Source: Patescibacteria group bacterium (GTDB taxonomy: Bacteria > Patescibacteriota > Microgenomatia > UBA1400 > MFAQ01). Taken from it: a stretch of DNA of 22,895 nucleotides. The notes below the pieces were generated by a model. It was not told where the DNA came from, did no database searches, and saw only the letters and a program-made list of their open reading frames with translations. The DNA lies in assembly GCA_018819325.1 (NCBI GenBank), contig JAHJQJ010000037.1, positions 1 to 22,895 on the forward strand. The letters run 5' to 3'. The position numbers and the translations under genes were made by a program. Below, piece after piece: positions 6,953 to 13,121 of this stretch (the first letter of the stretch is position 1; each line of letters starts with the position of its first letter).

Positions 6953-7071
6953 GTTGGTTGTGAATCGGTTAGAAATTGGTTTGTTTATAGAAAGGAATAC
7001 CCTTTCTGTCTGTGCCAGCCAGTCGCCCGATCAAGTAGTAAAGGAAGTTCTTGTGTATTTAAAGGCTTGAG
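6920..7071 (-). ncRNA. Candidate small RNA of about 150 nt
   Basis: On the - strand an extended -10 box TGC-TATTAT (7086-7078) lies about 150 bp before the strong terminator at 6920-6952, and no reading frame of note lies between. The transcript would carry a stable hairpin AGAAAGG-GTATT-CCTTTCT (6988-7006) and a GC-rich stretch complementary to GCCAGCCAGTCGCCCGATC. I do not recognise SRP RNA, RNase P RNA, tmRNA or a known riboswitch. 6S RNA has about this length, but I cannot show its structure by eye. Confidence 0.4.
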
Positions 7072-7076
7072 TGGGG

Positions 7077-7082
7077 TATAAT
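7077..7082 (+). promoter_or_regulatory. -10 box of rpsB-tsf
   Basis: TATAAT, about 80 bp before the rpsB start. It occupies the same bases as the TATTAT box used on the opposite strand (7083-7078), so this AT-rich core may fire both ways. The best -35 candidate, TTGTGT (7051-7056), is 20 bp away, which is long. Confidence 0.55.
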
Positions 7083-7088
7083 AGCACA

Positions 7089-7161
7089 AAGTTAATAATA
7101 AAACGCATTCTTGGAGAATCTCCTGATTAAATTCCAAGAAGAGGTATATAGGAGATGAATT
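7089..7161 (+). promoter_or_regulatory. rpsB 5' leader with hairpin and Shine-Dalgarno
   Basis: One of few genes here with a real leader. TTCTTGGA (7108-7115) pairs with TCCAAGAA (7133-7140) as a perfect 8-bp stem, with a nested GGAGA...TCTCC possibility. AGGAG at 7150-7154 lies 7 nt before ATG 7162. Ribosomal protein S2 autoregulates through its leader in several bacteria; a similar role here is inference. Confidence 0.5.
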
Positions 7162-8001
7162 ATGGTAACTAAGAAAGTAAAAAAGAAAAAGAACGCTTCG
7201 CTAGATTCTTCGCAGGCTCAGAATGACGGAGGGGAAATTAAGAAGAAAGTCCCGCACCAGACGGTGCAGGATGACAGGGAAAAAATTAGGGTTTTACAAG
7301 GTACCAAGGAGGAGATGGTAAAGACCTTGTTCGAGGCGGGTGCCCATTTTGGTCATGTAGCTAGGCGGTGGAATCCTAAAATGGAGAAGTTTTTGCATAG
7401 TAAAAAGGGCGGAGTACATATATTTGATTTGGAAAAAACGGTTGATTGTATAGAAGAAGCTTGTGGGGCGCTGACCAAGTGGATGAGTGAGGGGAAGACA
7501 ATAGCCTTGGTGGGCACAAAAAGACAAGCAAAGGAAATAATCAGGAGTGAGGCAGACAGATTGAAATTGCCGTTTGTGGTTGAACGTTGGCTGGGTGGGT
7601 CGATAACCAATTGGCAACAGATGAAGACTAGAATTGATAGGTTGATAAAGCTAAAGGTAGATAGAGATGCTGGTGCGTTTAAGGGTTTTACGAAAAAAGA
7701 AAGATTGATGTTTGACAGAGAGATTGCCAAGCTTGAAAGGCAGTTTGGTGGGCTTTCTAGTTTAAAGGCTGCCCCTAACGTGATTGTGGTGGTGGATATT
7801 AAGAAAGAGAGAACGGCGGTAAAGGAAGCTAAAATGAGGGGAGTTAAGGTTGTTGCTTTGGTTGATTCTAATGCTGATCCAGAGTTGGTGGATTACCCAA
7901 TTCCTATGAATGATGATGCAACTAGTGCTGTAGAATTGGTGGTAAGAAAGTTAACTGAGGCTATTGAGCTTGGGTTAAAGAAGAAAACAGTTAGCAATTA
8001 A
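7162..8001 (+). CDS. rpsB: Small ribosomal subunit protein uS2
   Basis: A 279-residue S2 protein of the 30S head. Family signatures: LFEAGAHFGHVARRWNPKMEKFL (about 56-78), GGVHIFDLEKT, VGTKRQAKEII, RWLGGSITNW and the C-terminal DSNADPELVDYPIPMNDDATSAVELV. S2 normally begins only a few residues before LxEAGxHFGH, but here about 50 extra residues precede it. Residues about 11-23 come from a family B element and about 30-39 from a family C element (PHQTVQDD), so the extension is mostly repeat-encoded. ATG 7162 has a good Shine-Dalgarno, and an internal start near the canonical N-terminus (ATG 7315) has GGAGG-like bases just upstream (AAGGAGG at 7306-7312), too close for an ideal spacing. tsf follows. 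Confidence 0.95.
   Translation: MVTKKVKKKKNASLDSSQAQNDGGEIKKKVPHQTVQDDREKIRVLQGTKEEMVKTLFEAGAHFGHVARRWNPKMEKFLHSKKGGVHIFDLEKTVDCIEEACGALTKWMSEGKTIALVGTKRQAKEIIRSEADRLKLPFVVERWLGGSITNWQQMKTRIDRLIKLKVDRDAGAFKGFTKKERLMFDREIAKLERQFGGLSSLKAAPNVIVVVDIKKERTAVKEAKMRGVKVVALVDSNADPELVDYPIPMNDDATSAVELVVRKLTEAIELGLKKKTVSN
7194..7229. repeat. Palindromic element, family B, 3' part, in rpsB
   Basis: CGCTTCGCTAGATTCTTCGC then AGGCTCAGAATGACGG matches the 3' side of 3847-3946 and 15482-15582. Encodes ASLDSSQAQNDG in the S2 N-terminal extension. Confidence 0.75.
7250..7275. repeat. Palindromic element, family C, copy 1, in rpsB
   Basis: CCCGCACC-AGA-CGGTGCAGGATGAC; inverted arms GCACC / GGTGC. Read as PHQTVQDD. 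Other copies: 16705-16731, 19244-19270, 20678-20704. Confidence 0.85.
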
Positions 8002-8067
8002 CGTCATTCCCGCGTAGGCGGGAATCCATATAATTTGTATAGATTCCGCACTAAATGCGGAATGACG
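8002..8067. repeat. Pair of family A elements between rpsB and tsf
   Basis: CGTCATTCCCGCGTAGGCGG (8002-8027 with GAATCC) in one orientation and AGATTCCGCACTAAATGCGG (8041-8067 with AATGACG) in the other. Together they can form two hairpins or one large one, and could modulate the rpsB:tsf ratio. Confidence 0.85.
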
Positions 8068-8077
8068 ATGAAAACTT

Positions 8078-8530
8078 ATGATGGATAAAATAAAAAAATT
8101 ACGAGATAAAACGGGGGCTGGGGTAATGGATGTGAAAAAGGCTTTGGAGGAGGCTAAGGGTGATATGAAAAAAGCGGAGGTGATAATAAGAAAGAAGGGG
8201 TTGGTAAGGGCAGTTAAGAAGTCTGACAGAGAGGTAAAGAGTGGTTTGGTTTATTCTTACGTTCATCAAACTGGTAAGGTGGGGGCTTTGATAGAGATTG
8301 CTTGTGAGACGGATTTTGTGGCTAAAAATGATCAGTTTGTGAATTTATGTAAGGAAGTAGCTATGCAGGTGGCTAGTATGAATCCTAAAAATGTTAAGGA
8401 GTTGGAGGCACAAAGTTATATTAGAGATTCTGGTAAAAAAGTGGGGGAGTTGGTGAAGGAGTTGGTGGGTAAAACTGGTGAGAATATGAGAATTGTGAGG
8501 TTTACTAGATATGAGTTGGGGGAGATTTGA
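8078..8530 (+). CDS. tsf: Elongation factor Ts, short form
   Basis: A 150-residue guanine-nucleotide exchange factor for EF-Tu. The N-terminal UBA-like module (KIKKLRDKTGAGVMDVKKAL) and the hallmark IEIACETDFVAKNDQFV are intact. The long core seen in E. coli EF-Ts (about 280 aa) is reduced to a single subdomain, as in other minimal EF-Ts proteins. Start at 8078; a second ATG follows at once (8081). There is no clear Shine-Dalgarno. It is expected to be cotranscribed with rpsB, the usual neighbour. It ends only 4 bp from the opposing gene. Confidence 0.95.
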   Translation: MMDKIKKLRDKTGAGVMDVKKALEEAKGDMKKAEVIIRKKGLVRAVKKSDREVKSGLVYSYVHQTGKVGALIEIACETDFVAKNDQFVNLCKEVAMQVASMNPKNVKELEAQSYIRDSGKKVGELVKELVGKTGENMRIVRFTRYELGEI

Positions 8531-8534
8531 CTGT

Positions 8535-8813
8535 TTAGTCTATATCGTCCATGCCAGGAACGTCGCTATTGTAGTGGCTGCAAGTTCGTCCGACAGCGGC
8601 CTCTCTTCTTTTAGCTGGAGACATCTTTTTAAATTCTCCTGGTTTTAAAATTTTGACTCTCCCGTCTGGATAAATTAGTTTTTCTTGTTTTGGGCGGGGT
8701 GGATTAGCTTGTCCCCTTTTTGAGCGTAAAAGATTAGTTATTTGAGGATTGTCTGATCCATCAGGAATTTTTTTTTGTAGATCTTTGTATGATAAGTGAC
8801 TGATGTCTTCCAT
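8535..8813 (-). CDS. Small hydrophilic protein of unknown function
   Basis: A 92-residue protein with a lysine/proline-rich middle (RPKQEKLIYPDGRVKILKPGEFKKMSPAKRREAA) and an acidic end (PGMDDID). I do not recognise the family. It is credible as a gene because ATG 8813 lies exactly 6 nt after an extended -10 box TGC-TAAAAT, and its codons show the C/A-rich use expected of a - strand gene here. It is divergent from frr and convergent with tsf, whose stop is 4 bp away. Confidence 0.7.
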   Translation of the reverse strand: MEDISHLSYKDLQKKIPDGSDNPQITNLLRSKRGQANPPRPKQEKLIYPDGRVKILKPGEFKKMSPAKRREAAVGRTCSHYNSDVPGMDDID

Positions 8814-8819
8814 GGGATT

Positions 8820-8847
8820 ATTTTAGCAGAAATTTGCGTGATATACT
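8820..8847. promoter_or_regulatory. Back-to-back leaderless promoters for the 92-aa gene and frr
   Basis: - strand: TGC-TAAAAT (8828-8820), ATG 8813 6 nt on. + strand: TGA-TATACT (8839-8847), ATG 8855 7 nt on. The two -10 boxes are 16 bp apart and the intergenic space is only 41 bp. Confidence 0.75.
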
Positions 8848-8854
8848 TGAGACA

Positions 8855-9415
8855 ATGGAGCAGGAGATATATAAAAAATTAAGGGAGAAGCTGGAGAGGG
8901 TGTTGGAGGTGGTAAGGGGAGATATGGATACTGTGCGGACGGGGAGGGCGAAGCCAGACATGGTGGGCAGTGTGGTGGTGAATGTTTATGGTGGGCAGAA
9001 GATGAAGTTGATGGAGCTGGCCAGTATTTCTGCACCGGATCATAGTTTAATTATCATTGAGCCTTGGGACAAGAGTGTGATTCAAGATATTGAGAAGGCA
9101 ATTGTAAAAAGTGAGTTGCAACTTTCACCAGTGGTTGGTGATGGTGTAATTAGATTGCCGGTACCACCGTTGACGGAAGATAGACGTAAGGATTTTGTAA
9201 GGTTATTAGCACAAAAAATAGAAAGTGGTAAGGTAATGCTTAGGCAGGCTAGGGGAGATATAAAAGAAGAGATTGATGGTTTAGAGGGTCAGTCGGGGGT
9301 GAGTGAGGATGATATAAAAAGAATGCTAGAGGAGATGCAGAAAGTGTTTGAAGGTTATCAAGAAAGACTTGAAGAAATGGGTAGGGTTAAGGAGTCTGAA
9401 ATAATGGAGATTTAA
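8855..9415 (+). CDS. frr: Ribosome recycling factor
   Basis: A 186-residue protein that with EF-G splits post-termination ribosomes. Signatures: VRTGRAKPDMV, VVNVYGG, LASISAPDHSLIIIEPWD, IRLPVPPLTEDRRKDFVRL and the C-terminal helix with DDIKRMLEEMQK. Length matches the family (about 185). A TTG at 8834 would extend it by 7 residues, but it would overlap the -10 box; ATG 8855 is 7 nt after TATACT and gives the family length. The decayed NYN gene begins 1 nt after its stop. Confidence 0.95.
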   Translation: MEQEIYKKLREKLERVLEVVRGDMDTVRTGRAKPDMVGSVVVNVYGGQKMKLMELASISAPDHSLIIIEPWDKSVIQDIEKAIVKSELQLSPVVGDGVIRLPVPPLTEDRRKDFVRLLAQKIESGKVMLRQARGDIKEEIDGLEGQSGVSEDDIKRMLEEMQKVFEGYQERLEEMGRVKESEIMEI

Positions 9416-9416
9416 G

Positions 9417-9846
9417 ATGCAAGTAAAAAAAGTGAAATTAAAATTAAGGGAGAGGACGGCGGTGTTTGTGGATTGGGCAAATGTGTATGGTTGGAGAAAG
9501 TCACTTAAGGGAGAAGTGAACGCTGGGAAACTGTATAGATATTTGAGTTCTTATAAAGAGATTGGTTTACTGGTGATGGGGATTTTGCTCCGTTGTATGA
9601 GTATTTGATAAAGAAAAGGAAACAGGTGATTGTTGTTTATGCCAAAAGACACATAGGTAGAGAAATTTGGGAAATTGGGAAGGGATTGTTTAAGGTTCAA
9701 GTGGGACATTTAGGGAACCTTGTTAAAAAATCATCCCCCGCACAGAGGCGGGGGCGCGATTAAGTAGTATTAAAGCAGAAATTATGAAAAAAGTCAAGCA
9801 AAAATTCAGTTGTGAGGGCGAGGAGTGTGGTGGGGAAGGTCGTTAA
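9417..9846 (+). pseudogene. NYN/LabA-like (DUF88) gene, deleted and frameshifted
   Basis: Frame 1 (9417-9560) encodes RTAVFVDWANVYGWRKSLKG...LYRYLSSYKEIG, the N-terminal acidic motif of NYN-domain proteins. The C-terminal half is in another frame from 9572: GDGDFAPLYEYLIKKRKQVIVVY...REIWEIGKGLFKVQVGHLGNL, the GDxDFxPL motif of the same family. About 60 residues between are missing and the frame jumps. A third segment, after a GC-rich hairpin at 9734-9755, continues in yet another frame as LSSIKAEIMKKVKQKF to TAA 9846. NYN proteins are PIN-like nucleases. It starts 1 nt after frr and would be cotranscribed. Confidence 0.75.
9734..9755. repeat. GC-rich hairpin in the NYN pseudogene
   Basis: CCCCCGC-ACAGA-GGCGGGGG-type inverted repeat, resembling a family A/C element core. 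It marks the second frame change of the pseudogene. Confidence 0.6.
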
Positions 9847-9847
9847 A

Positions 9848-9863
9848 GGTTCGGAACCACGTA
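9848..9863. repeat. Palindromic element, family F, partial copy
   Basis: GGTTCGGAACCACGTA, identical to the right three quarters of 3819-3839. Confidence 0.75.
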
Positions 9864-9885
9864 TATTAAAGGACACAGAGAGTGA

Positions 9886-10044
9886 TTATTGTTGATAAAG
9901 ATATTTATCGATATTGGAAGATAAATTTTTAGGTCCGCTGGTAAGTTTGAATTTAGCCATGGAAGAGAGAAAATCTTTCTTTTTGGTTATGGTTTTCTTT
10001 TTTGTTTTGTTGGTAGTTTTTTGGGAAGTGTGTTTATTGGACAT
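9886..10044 (-). CDS. Small basic orphan protein, 52 aa
   Basis: ATG 10044 to TAA 9886, encoding MSNKHTSQKTTNKTKKKTIT..., a Lys/Thr-rich basic tail, then AKFKLTSGPKNLSSNIDKYLYQQ. It is too short for common gene-length cut-offs. Support: ATG lies 7 nt after an extended -10 box TGC-TATACT on the - strand, the standard leaderless arrangement of this window, and it fills an otherwise empty 270-bp gap. I do not recognise a family; the basic tail suggests nucleic-acid or ribosome contact, which is inference. It is divergent from rseP. Confidence 0.55.
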   Translation of the reverse strand: MSNKHTSQKTTNKTKKKTITKKKDFLSSMAKFKLTSGPKNLSSNIDKYLYQQ

Positions 10045-10051
10045 GTAGACT

Positions 10052-10060
10052 AGTATAGCA
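10052..10060 (-). promoter_or_regulatory. Extended -10 promoter of the 52-aa gene
   Basis: TGC-TATACT on the - strand, 7 nt before ATG 10044. It abuts the left end of the family D element at 10061-10096. Confidence 0.6.
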
Positions 10061-10096
10061 GGCTAAGAGGCTGGTTTAATATCGGCACTGGGACGG
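10061..10096 (+). repeat. Palindromic element, family D, copy 2
   Basis: GGCTAAGAGGCTGGTTTAAT followed by ATCGGCACTGGGACGG. It fills the space between two divergent -10 boxes (10057-10052 and 10102-10107), 5 nt from the rseP one, the same distance as at topA. Confidence 0.8.
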
Positions 10097-10098
10097 TG

Positions 10099-10107
10099 TG
10101 GTAGTAT
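10099..10107 (+). promoter_or_regulatory. Extended -10 promoter of rseP
   Basis: TGG-TAGTAT, 7 nt before ATG 10115; leaderless arrangement. Confidence 0.65.
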
Positions 10108-10114
10108 TAGATTT

Positions 10115-11191
10115 ATGCAAGTTGTGATATTTTTGCTTATTTTATCTTTACTTATATTAATTCATGAGTTGGGGCATTTTATTGCAGCTAAGAAGTTTGG
10201 TATGGATGTAGAGGAGTTTGGGATTGGATTTCCGCCTAGATTAAAGAAGTTGTTTGTTTGGAAAGGAACGTTGTTTAGTTTGAACTTGTTGCCAATTGGT
10301 GGTTTTGTAAAGATTAAGGGTGAGGTGGCGGATTCCACCTCGGAGGAGTCCGCACTAGGAAGTTCGGCCACCGTCCGAGGAGAAATCCAAAACATGTTTT
10401 GGGATAAGCCTATATGGCAGAGAGCGGTAGTTTTACTGGCTGGAGTATTTGGGAATTTTGTATTAGGGGTAGTTTTGTTTGGAGTGGTGTACTCGGTTAT
10501 GGGGGTGCCAACACAGATGGGTAAGGTAAGGATAGTAGAGGTTTCTGAGAGTAGTCCAGCGGCAGAAGCTGGGATTGTAGAGGGCGATGTGGTTAAGGGT
10601 TTTAAAGAGAGCGGGGATTTGATTAAGATGATAAATGAAAATAAGGGGCAGGAGGTAGTCCTGGTGGTTATGGGCGAAGATGGGGAGCGTAATGTAAGAG
10701 TGATACCAAGGGAAAATCCGCCAGAGGGTGAAGGATCTTTGGGGGTGTTGTTGTCTGATACGGAGTTGGTTAAGTTGCCTTGGTGGCAGATGCCGGTTAA
10801 GGGTGTTGTTGTAGGTACTAAGGAAGCCTATGCTTGGGGTAGTGAGATAGTTAAAGGTTTATGGGGTATGGTTGCTGGTTTGGCTAATGGAGAAGGTGTG
10901 TCGGAAGATGTGGCTGGGCCAGTGGGGATTTATAAAATATCTGCTAAGGTGAACGAGATGGGTTGGTTGGCTAGTTTGCAGTTTATGGGGATTTTGTCTA
11001 TGAATTTGGCGGTTCTAAACATACTGCCCTTGCCGGCTTTGGATGGGGGTAGACTGGTGTTCTTGGGGCTGGAGATGATAATTGGTAAGAGATTGAAAAA
11101 CAAAATTGAAGGTTGGGTGCATGGGGTGGGGATGATTTTGCTTTTGGGGTTGATGGTTTTGGTGACCATTAGGGATATAATAAAGTTATGA
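10115..11191 (+). CDS. rseP: RseP/MmpA-like site-2 metalloprotease
   Basis: A 358-residue intramembrane zinc protease. The first membrane helix contains HELGH (zinc ligands His17 and His21, catalytic Glu18); the second zinc motif is ILPLPALDGGRL with Asp310. Between them is one PDZ domain (about 140-220: VRIVEVSESSPAAEAGIVEGDVV). The FSLNLLPIGGFVKIKGE segment and C-terminal helices are typical. The family releases membrane-anchored regulators or clears signal-peptide remnants. A polar stretch at about 71-89 comes from a palindrome-rich insert. The ATG is 7 nt from its -10 box. Confidence 0.93.
   Translation: MQVVIFLLILSLLILIHELGHFIAAKKFGMDVEEFGIGFPPRLKKLFVWKGTLFSLNLLPIGGFVKIKGEVADSTSEESALGSSATVRGEIQNMFWDKPIWQRAVVLLAGVFGNFVLGVVLFGVVYSVMGVPTQMGKVRIVEVSESSPAAEAGIVEGDVVKGFKESGDLIKMINENKGQEVVLVVMGEDGERNVRVIPRENPPEGEGSLGVLLSDTELVKLPWWQMPVKGVVVGTKEAYAWGSEIVKGLWGMVAGLANGEGVSEDVAGPVGIYKISAKVNEMGWLASLQFMGILSMNLAVLNILPLPALDGGRLVFLGLEMIIGKRLKNKIEGWVHGVGMILLLGLMVLVTIRDIIKL
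10324..10380. repeat. Palindrome-rich insert in rseP
   Basis: Complementary segments GCGGATTCC / GGAGTCCGC (10328-10336, 10345-10353), GGTGGC / GCCACC and CCTCGGA / TCCGAGG (10338-10344, 10374-10380). Encodes a Ser/Glu/Ala-rich stretch between GGFVKIKGE and the next conserved segment (FWDKPIWQR), where related proteins are variable. It may be a degraded element of an unlisted family; no second copy is seen. Confidence 0.5.
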
Positions 11192-11194
11192 TAC

Positions 11195-11224
11195 TTGACA
11201 AAAAGTAGGTTGTTCTGGTATAGT
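11195..11224 (+). promoter_or_regulatory. Promoter of the AAA/DUF4143 ATPase gene
   Basis: TTGACA (11195-11200), an 18-bp spacer ending in TGG, and TATAGT (11219-11224). The ATG at 11249 is 24 nt further on, so a short leader of about 17 nt is predicted, without a clear Shine-Dalgarno. Confidence 0.75.
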
Positions 11225-11248
11225 GAGGTTATATAAATAAGCAACTAT

Positions 11249-12415
11249 ATGTATAGACAAATATCCAATAGAATAAAGAAGCAGATAAAAAATAGCAATA
11301 AGGTTGTGGTTTTGCTTGGTGCTCGCCAAACAGGTAAGACAACTTTATTGAAAAATACTTTTCCAGAGGCAGTTTATATTAATTTGGAAAAAAGTGATTA
11401 TGTAGAAACTTTTAATTCTAGAGATTTAGATAGAATTCAGTCTGCAATTACACAAGAGAGTAAAAACGATAATAATTTGTTGATACTTGACGAAGTGCAG
11501 AGATTAGATGATCCAGGAATTATTGCAAAGTTGATTTACGATGAGCTAAAGGAGATTAAGTTAATAATTAGTGGTTCATCTTCACTTGAAATTGCTAATA
11601 AAGCTAGTGAAAGTTTGGCGGGGAGAAAATATTTGATTGAAATGCATCCACTGACATTTGGAGAGAAGTTGGTTCAAACAGAAAAAATAGATGGGATTAT
11701 AAAAAAGGAAAGTTTAAGGTTAAATAAAACTAAAGTAAACACTTTTAAAGATGAGGTTTTGGAGTCGATGCGGTATGGTATGTATCCTGACTTGTTAAAT
11801 CTAAAAGCTAAAGAAGATTACTTGTTAGAACTAGTTGACAGTACAATCTTAAAAGATGTTTTTTACTTAAATTTGGTTAAAAATACAAAGAATTTACAGG
11901 CTATTTTAAAATTACTTGCGTATCAAATTGGGCAGCAGGTGAATATAACTGATTTGGCTAATAGGGTTGGGATAGCAAGACCAACGGTTATGGAGTATTT
12001 AGAGATTCTTAAAAAGATTTATGTTGTTTATACGTTACCTCCGTTTACTAAAAACAGAAGGGATGAAATTGGTAAGACGGAAAAAATATATTTTTGGGAT
12101 TTGGGTGTTAGAAATGCAGTTATTAATGATTTTTCGCCAGTAGAGTTTAGGCGTGATTATGGAAATATTTTTGAAAATTTTGTAATCAATGAATTGCAAA
12201 AGGTGAGTAAGTATAATAATCTTAGGTATGATTTTTATTATTGGCGGACGAAGTGGGGAAGCGAAGTTGACCTTATTTTACATAAAGATGAAAAGATAAT
12301 TGCCTCCGAGATAAAAACTCGTTCTGGGAAAATAACACCTGCTTTTGTTGGTAGATACCCTGAATCGCATACCCAGTTGATTACTATTGAAAACCTTTCT
12401 CGGCTTTTACTTTAG
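11249..12415 (+). CDS. AAA-family ATPase with DUF4143 domain
   Basis: A 388-residue protein. Walker A is GARQTGKTTL at about 24-33 and Walker B LLILDEVQRL at about 77-86, followed by the sensor strand LIISGSSSLEI and LAGRKYLIEMHPLTFGE. The C-terminal half carries a winged-helix-like part (QVNITDLANRVGIARPTVMEYL), a KIYFWDLGVRNAVI segment and a nuclease-like WRTKWGSEVDLIL...IASEIKTRSG end, the layout of the AAA_14/DUF4143 family. Function is unknown; such genes are frequent in mobile or defence-rich regions. Codon use is clearly more AT-rich and less G-biased than its neighbours, which suggests recent transfer. Confidence 0.88.
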   Translation: MYRQISNRIKKQIKNSNKVVVLLGARQTGKTTLLKNTFPEAVYINLEKSDYVETFNSRDLDRIQSAITQESKNDNNLLILDEVQRLDDPGIIAKLIYDELKEIKLIISGSSSLEIANKASESLAGRKYLIEMHPLTFGEKLVQTEKIDGIIKKESLRLNKTKVNTFKDEVLESMRYGMYPDLLNLKAKEDYLLELVDSTILKDVFYLNLVKNTKNLQAILKLLAYQIGQQVNITDLANRVGIARPTVMEYLEILKKIYVVYTLPPFTKNRRDEIGKTEKIYFWDLGVRNAVINDFSPVEFRRDYGNIFENFVINELQKVSKYNNLRYDFYYWRTKWGSEVDLILHKDEKIIASEIKTRSGKITPAFVGRYPESHTQLITIENLSRLLL

Positions 12416-12421
12416 AGTTGG

Positions 12422-12430
12422 TGGTAGAAT
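12422..12430 (+). promoter_or_regulatory. Extended -10 promoter of the HIT gene
   Basis: TGG-TAGAAT, 6 nt before ATG 12437. Confidence 0.65.
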
Positions 12431-12436
12431 AGGTTT

Positions 12437-12832
12437 ATGAAAGATTGCTTATTTTGCGAAATAACAGCGGGGAGGGAGCCGAGTGAGAAGGTGTGGGAGA
12501 ATGATGAGTTTTTGTGTATTAAAAATAAGTATCCTAAGGCACCGGTGCATGTGTTGGTGATGCCTAAGGGGCATGTGAGAAAACAGGATAGTTTGGGGAC
12601 AGGGCTCAGCAGGCTAAAAGCCGGTGCAAAATCGGCAGCGGGACGTGGAGGTGGTAATTTACCAGTATTCTGGGGTAAAATGATGGCAGCTGTTTTTAGT
12701 GTGGTTCATAAGTTGAACTTATCTAAAACTGGCTATAAGCTGGTGAGTAATGGGGCAGGTTATAATCACTTTGAACATGAACATATTCATGTTTTGGGTG
12801 GAAGTAAACATGAGCCGGCAGGACAGACATAA
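12437..12832 (+). CDS. HIT-family (histidine triad) nucleotide hydrolase
   Basis: A 131-residue protein with the N-terminal CLFCEITAGREPSEKVWEND signature, PKAPVHVLVMPKGHV, and the histidine triad HEHIHVL (His114, His116, His118 near the end). HIT proteins hydrolyse AMP-linked or dinucleoside substrates. A family D palindromic element (12602-12645) is read in frame as roughly residues 56-70 (GLSRLKAGAKSAAGRGG), in the loop after the PKGHV strand where the family tolerates length changes. Its ATG is 6 nt from the -10 box; leaderless. Confidence 0.9.
   Translation: MKDCLFCEITAGREPSEKVWENDEFLCIKNKYPKAPVHVLVMPKGHVRKQDSLGTGLSRLKAGAKSAAGRGGGNLPVFWGKMMAAVFSVVHKLNLSKTGYKLVSNGAGYNHFEHEHIHVLGGSKHEPAGQT
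12602..12645 (+). repeat. Palindromic element, family D, copy 3, in the HIT gene
   Basis: GGGCTCAGCAGGCTAAAAGC followed by CGGTGCAAAATCGGCAGCGG and GACG. Keeps the GCCGGT / ATCGGC stem (with a G-T pair). Same orientation as the copies in front of topA, rseP and ybaB. Confidence 0.8.
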
Positions 12833-12843
12833 AATTATTATAT

Positions 12844-12870
12844 AGATTCCGCATCAAGTGCGGAATGACA
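12844..12870. repeat. Palindromic element, family A, upstream of rpsU
   Basis: AGATTCCGCATCAAGTGCGG followed by AATGACA; arms ATTCCGCA / TGCGGAAT. Confidence 0.87.
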
Positions 12871-12895
12871 ACATAGAATCGAGGTGTTTTTATAA

Positions 12896-13120
12896 ATGGC
12901 TTTAGTAGCAAAGAAGAAACAAGGTCAAAGTCAGCAACAACTTATAAACGAGTTTAAGCGGATGACCTTTAACGATCCAGGTTTGGAAAAAGTTAAAGAA
13001 GTGGCTTTTGGTGGTCATCAGAGTGAGTCTAAAAAGCGGTATGAGAAGAAAAAACTTTTAAAAAAAGAGTTTGCCAAGATTAGACGAAGGAATAAGAGAT
13101 TATCTGGTAGAACTAAGTAA
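12896..13120 (+). CDS. rpsU: Small ribosomal subunit protein bS21
   Basis: A 74-residue, strongly basic protein with LINEFKRMTF, then SKKRYEKKKLLKKEFAKIRRRNKR, matching bS21, which binds near the 3' end of 16S rRNA on the 30S platform. GAGGTG at 12881-12886 lies 9 nt before the ATG, and TAGAAT at 12874-12879 may be its -10 box, giving a short leader. yqeY starts 1 nt after the stop; rpsU-yqeY is a common pairing. Confidence 0.9.
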   Translation: MALVAKKKQGQSQQQLINEFKRMTFNDPGLEKVKEVAFGGHQSESKKRYEKKKLLKKEFAKIRRRNKRLSGRTK

Positions 13121-13121
13121 G

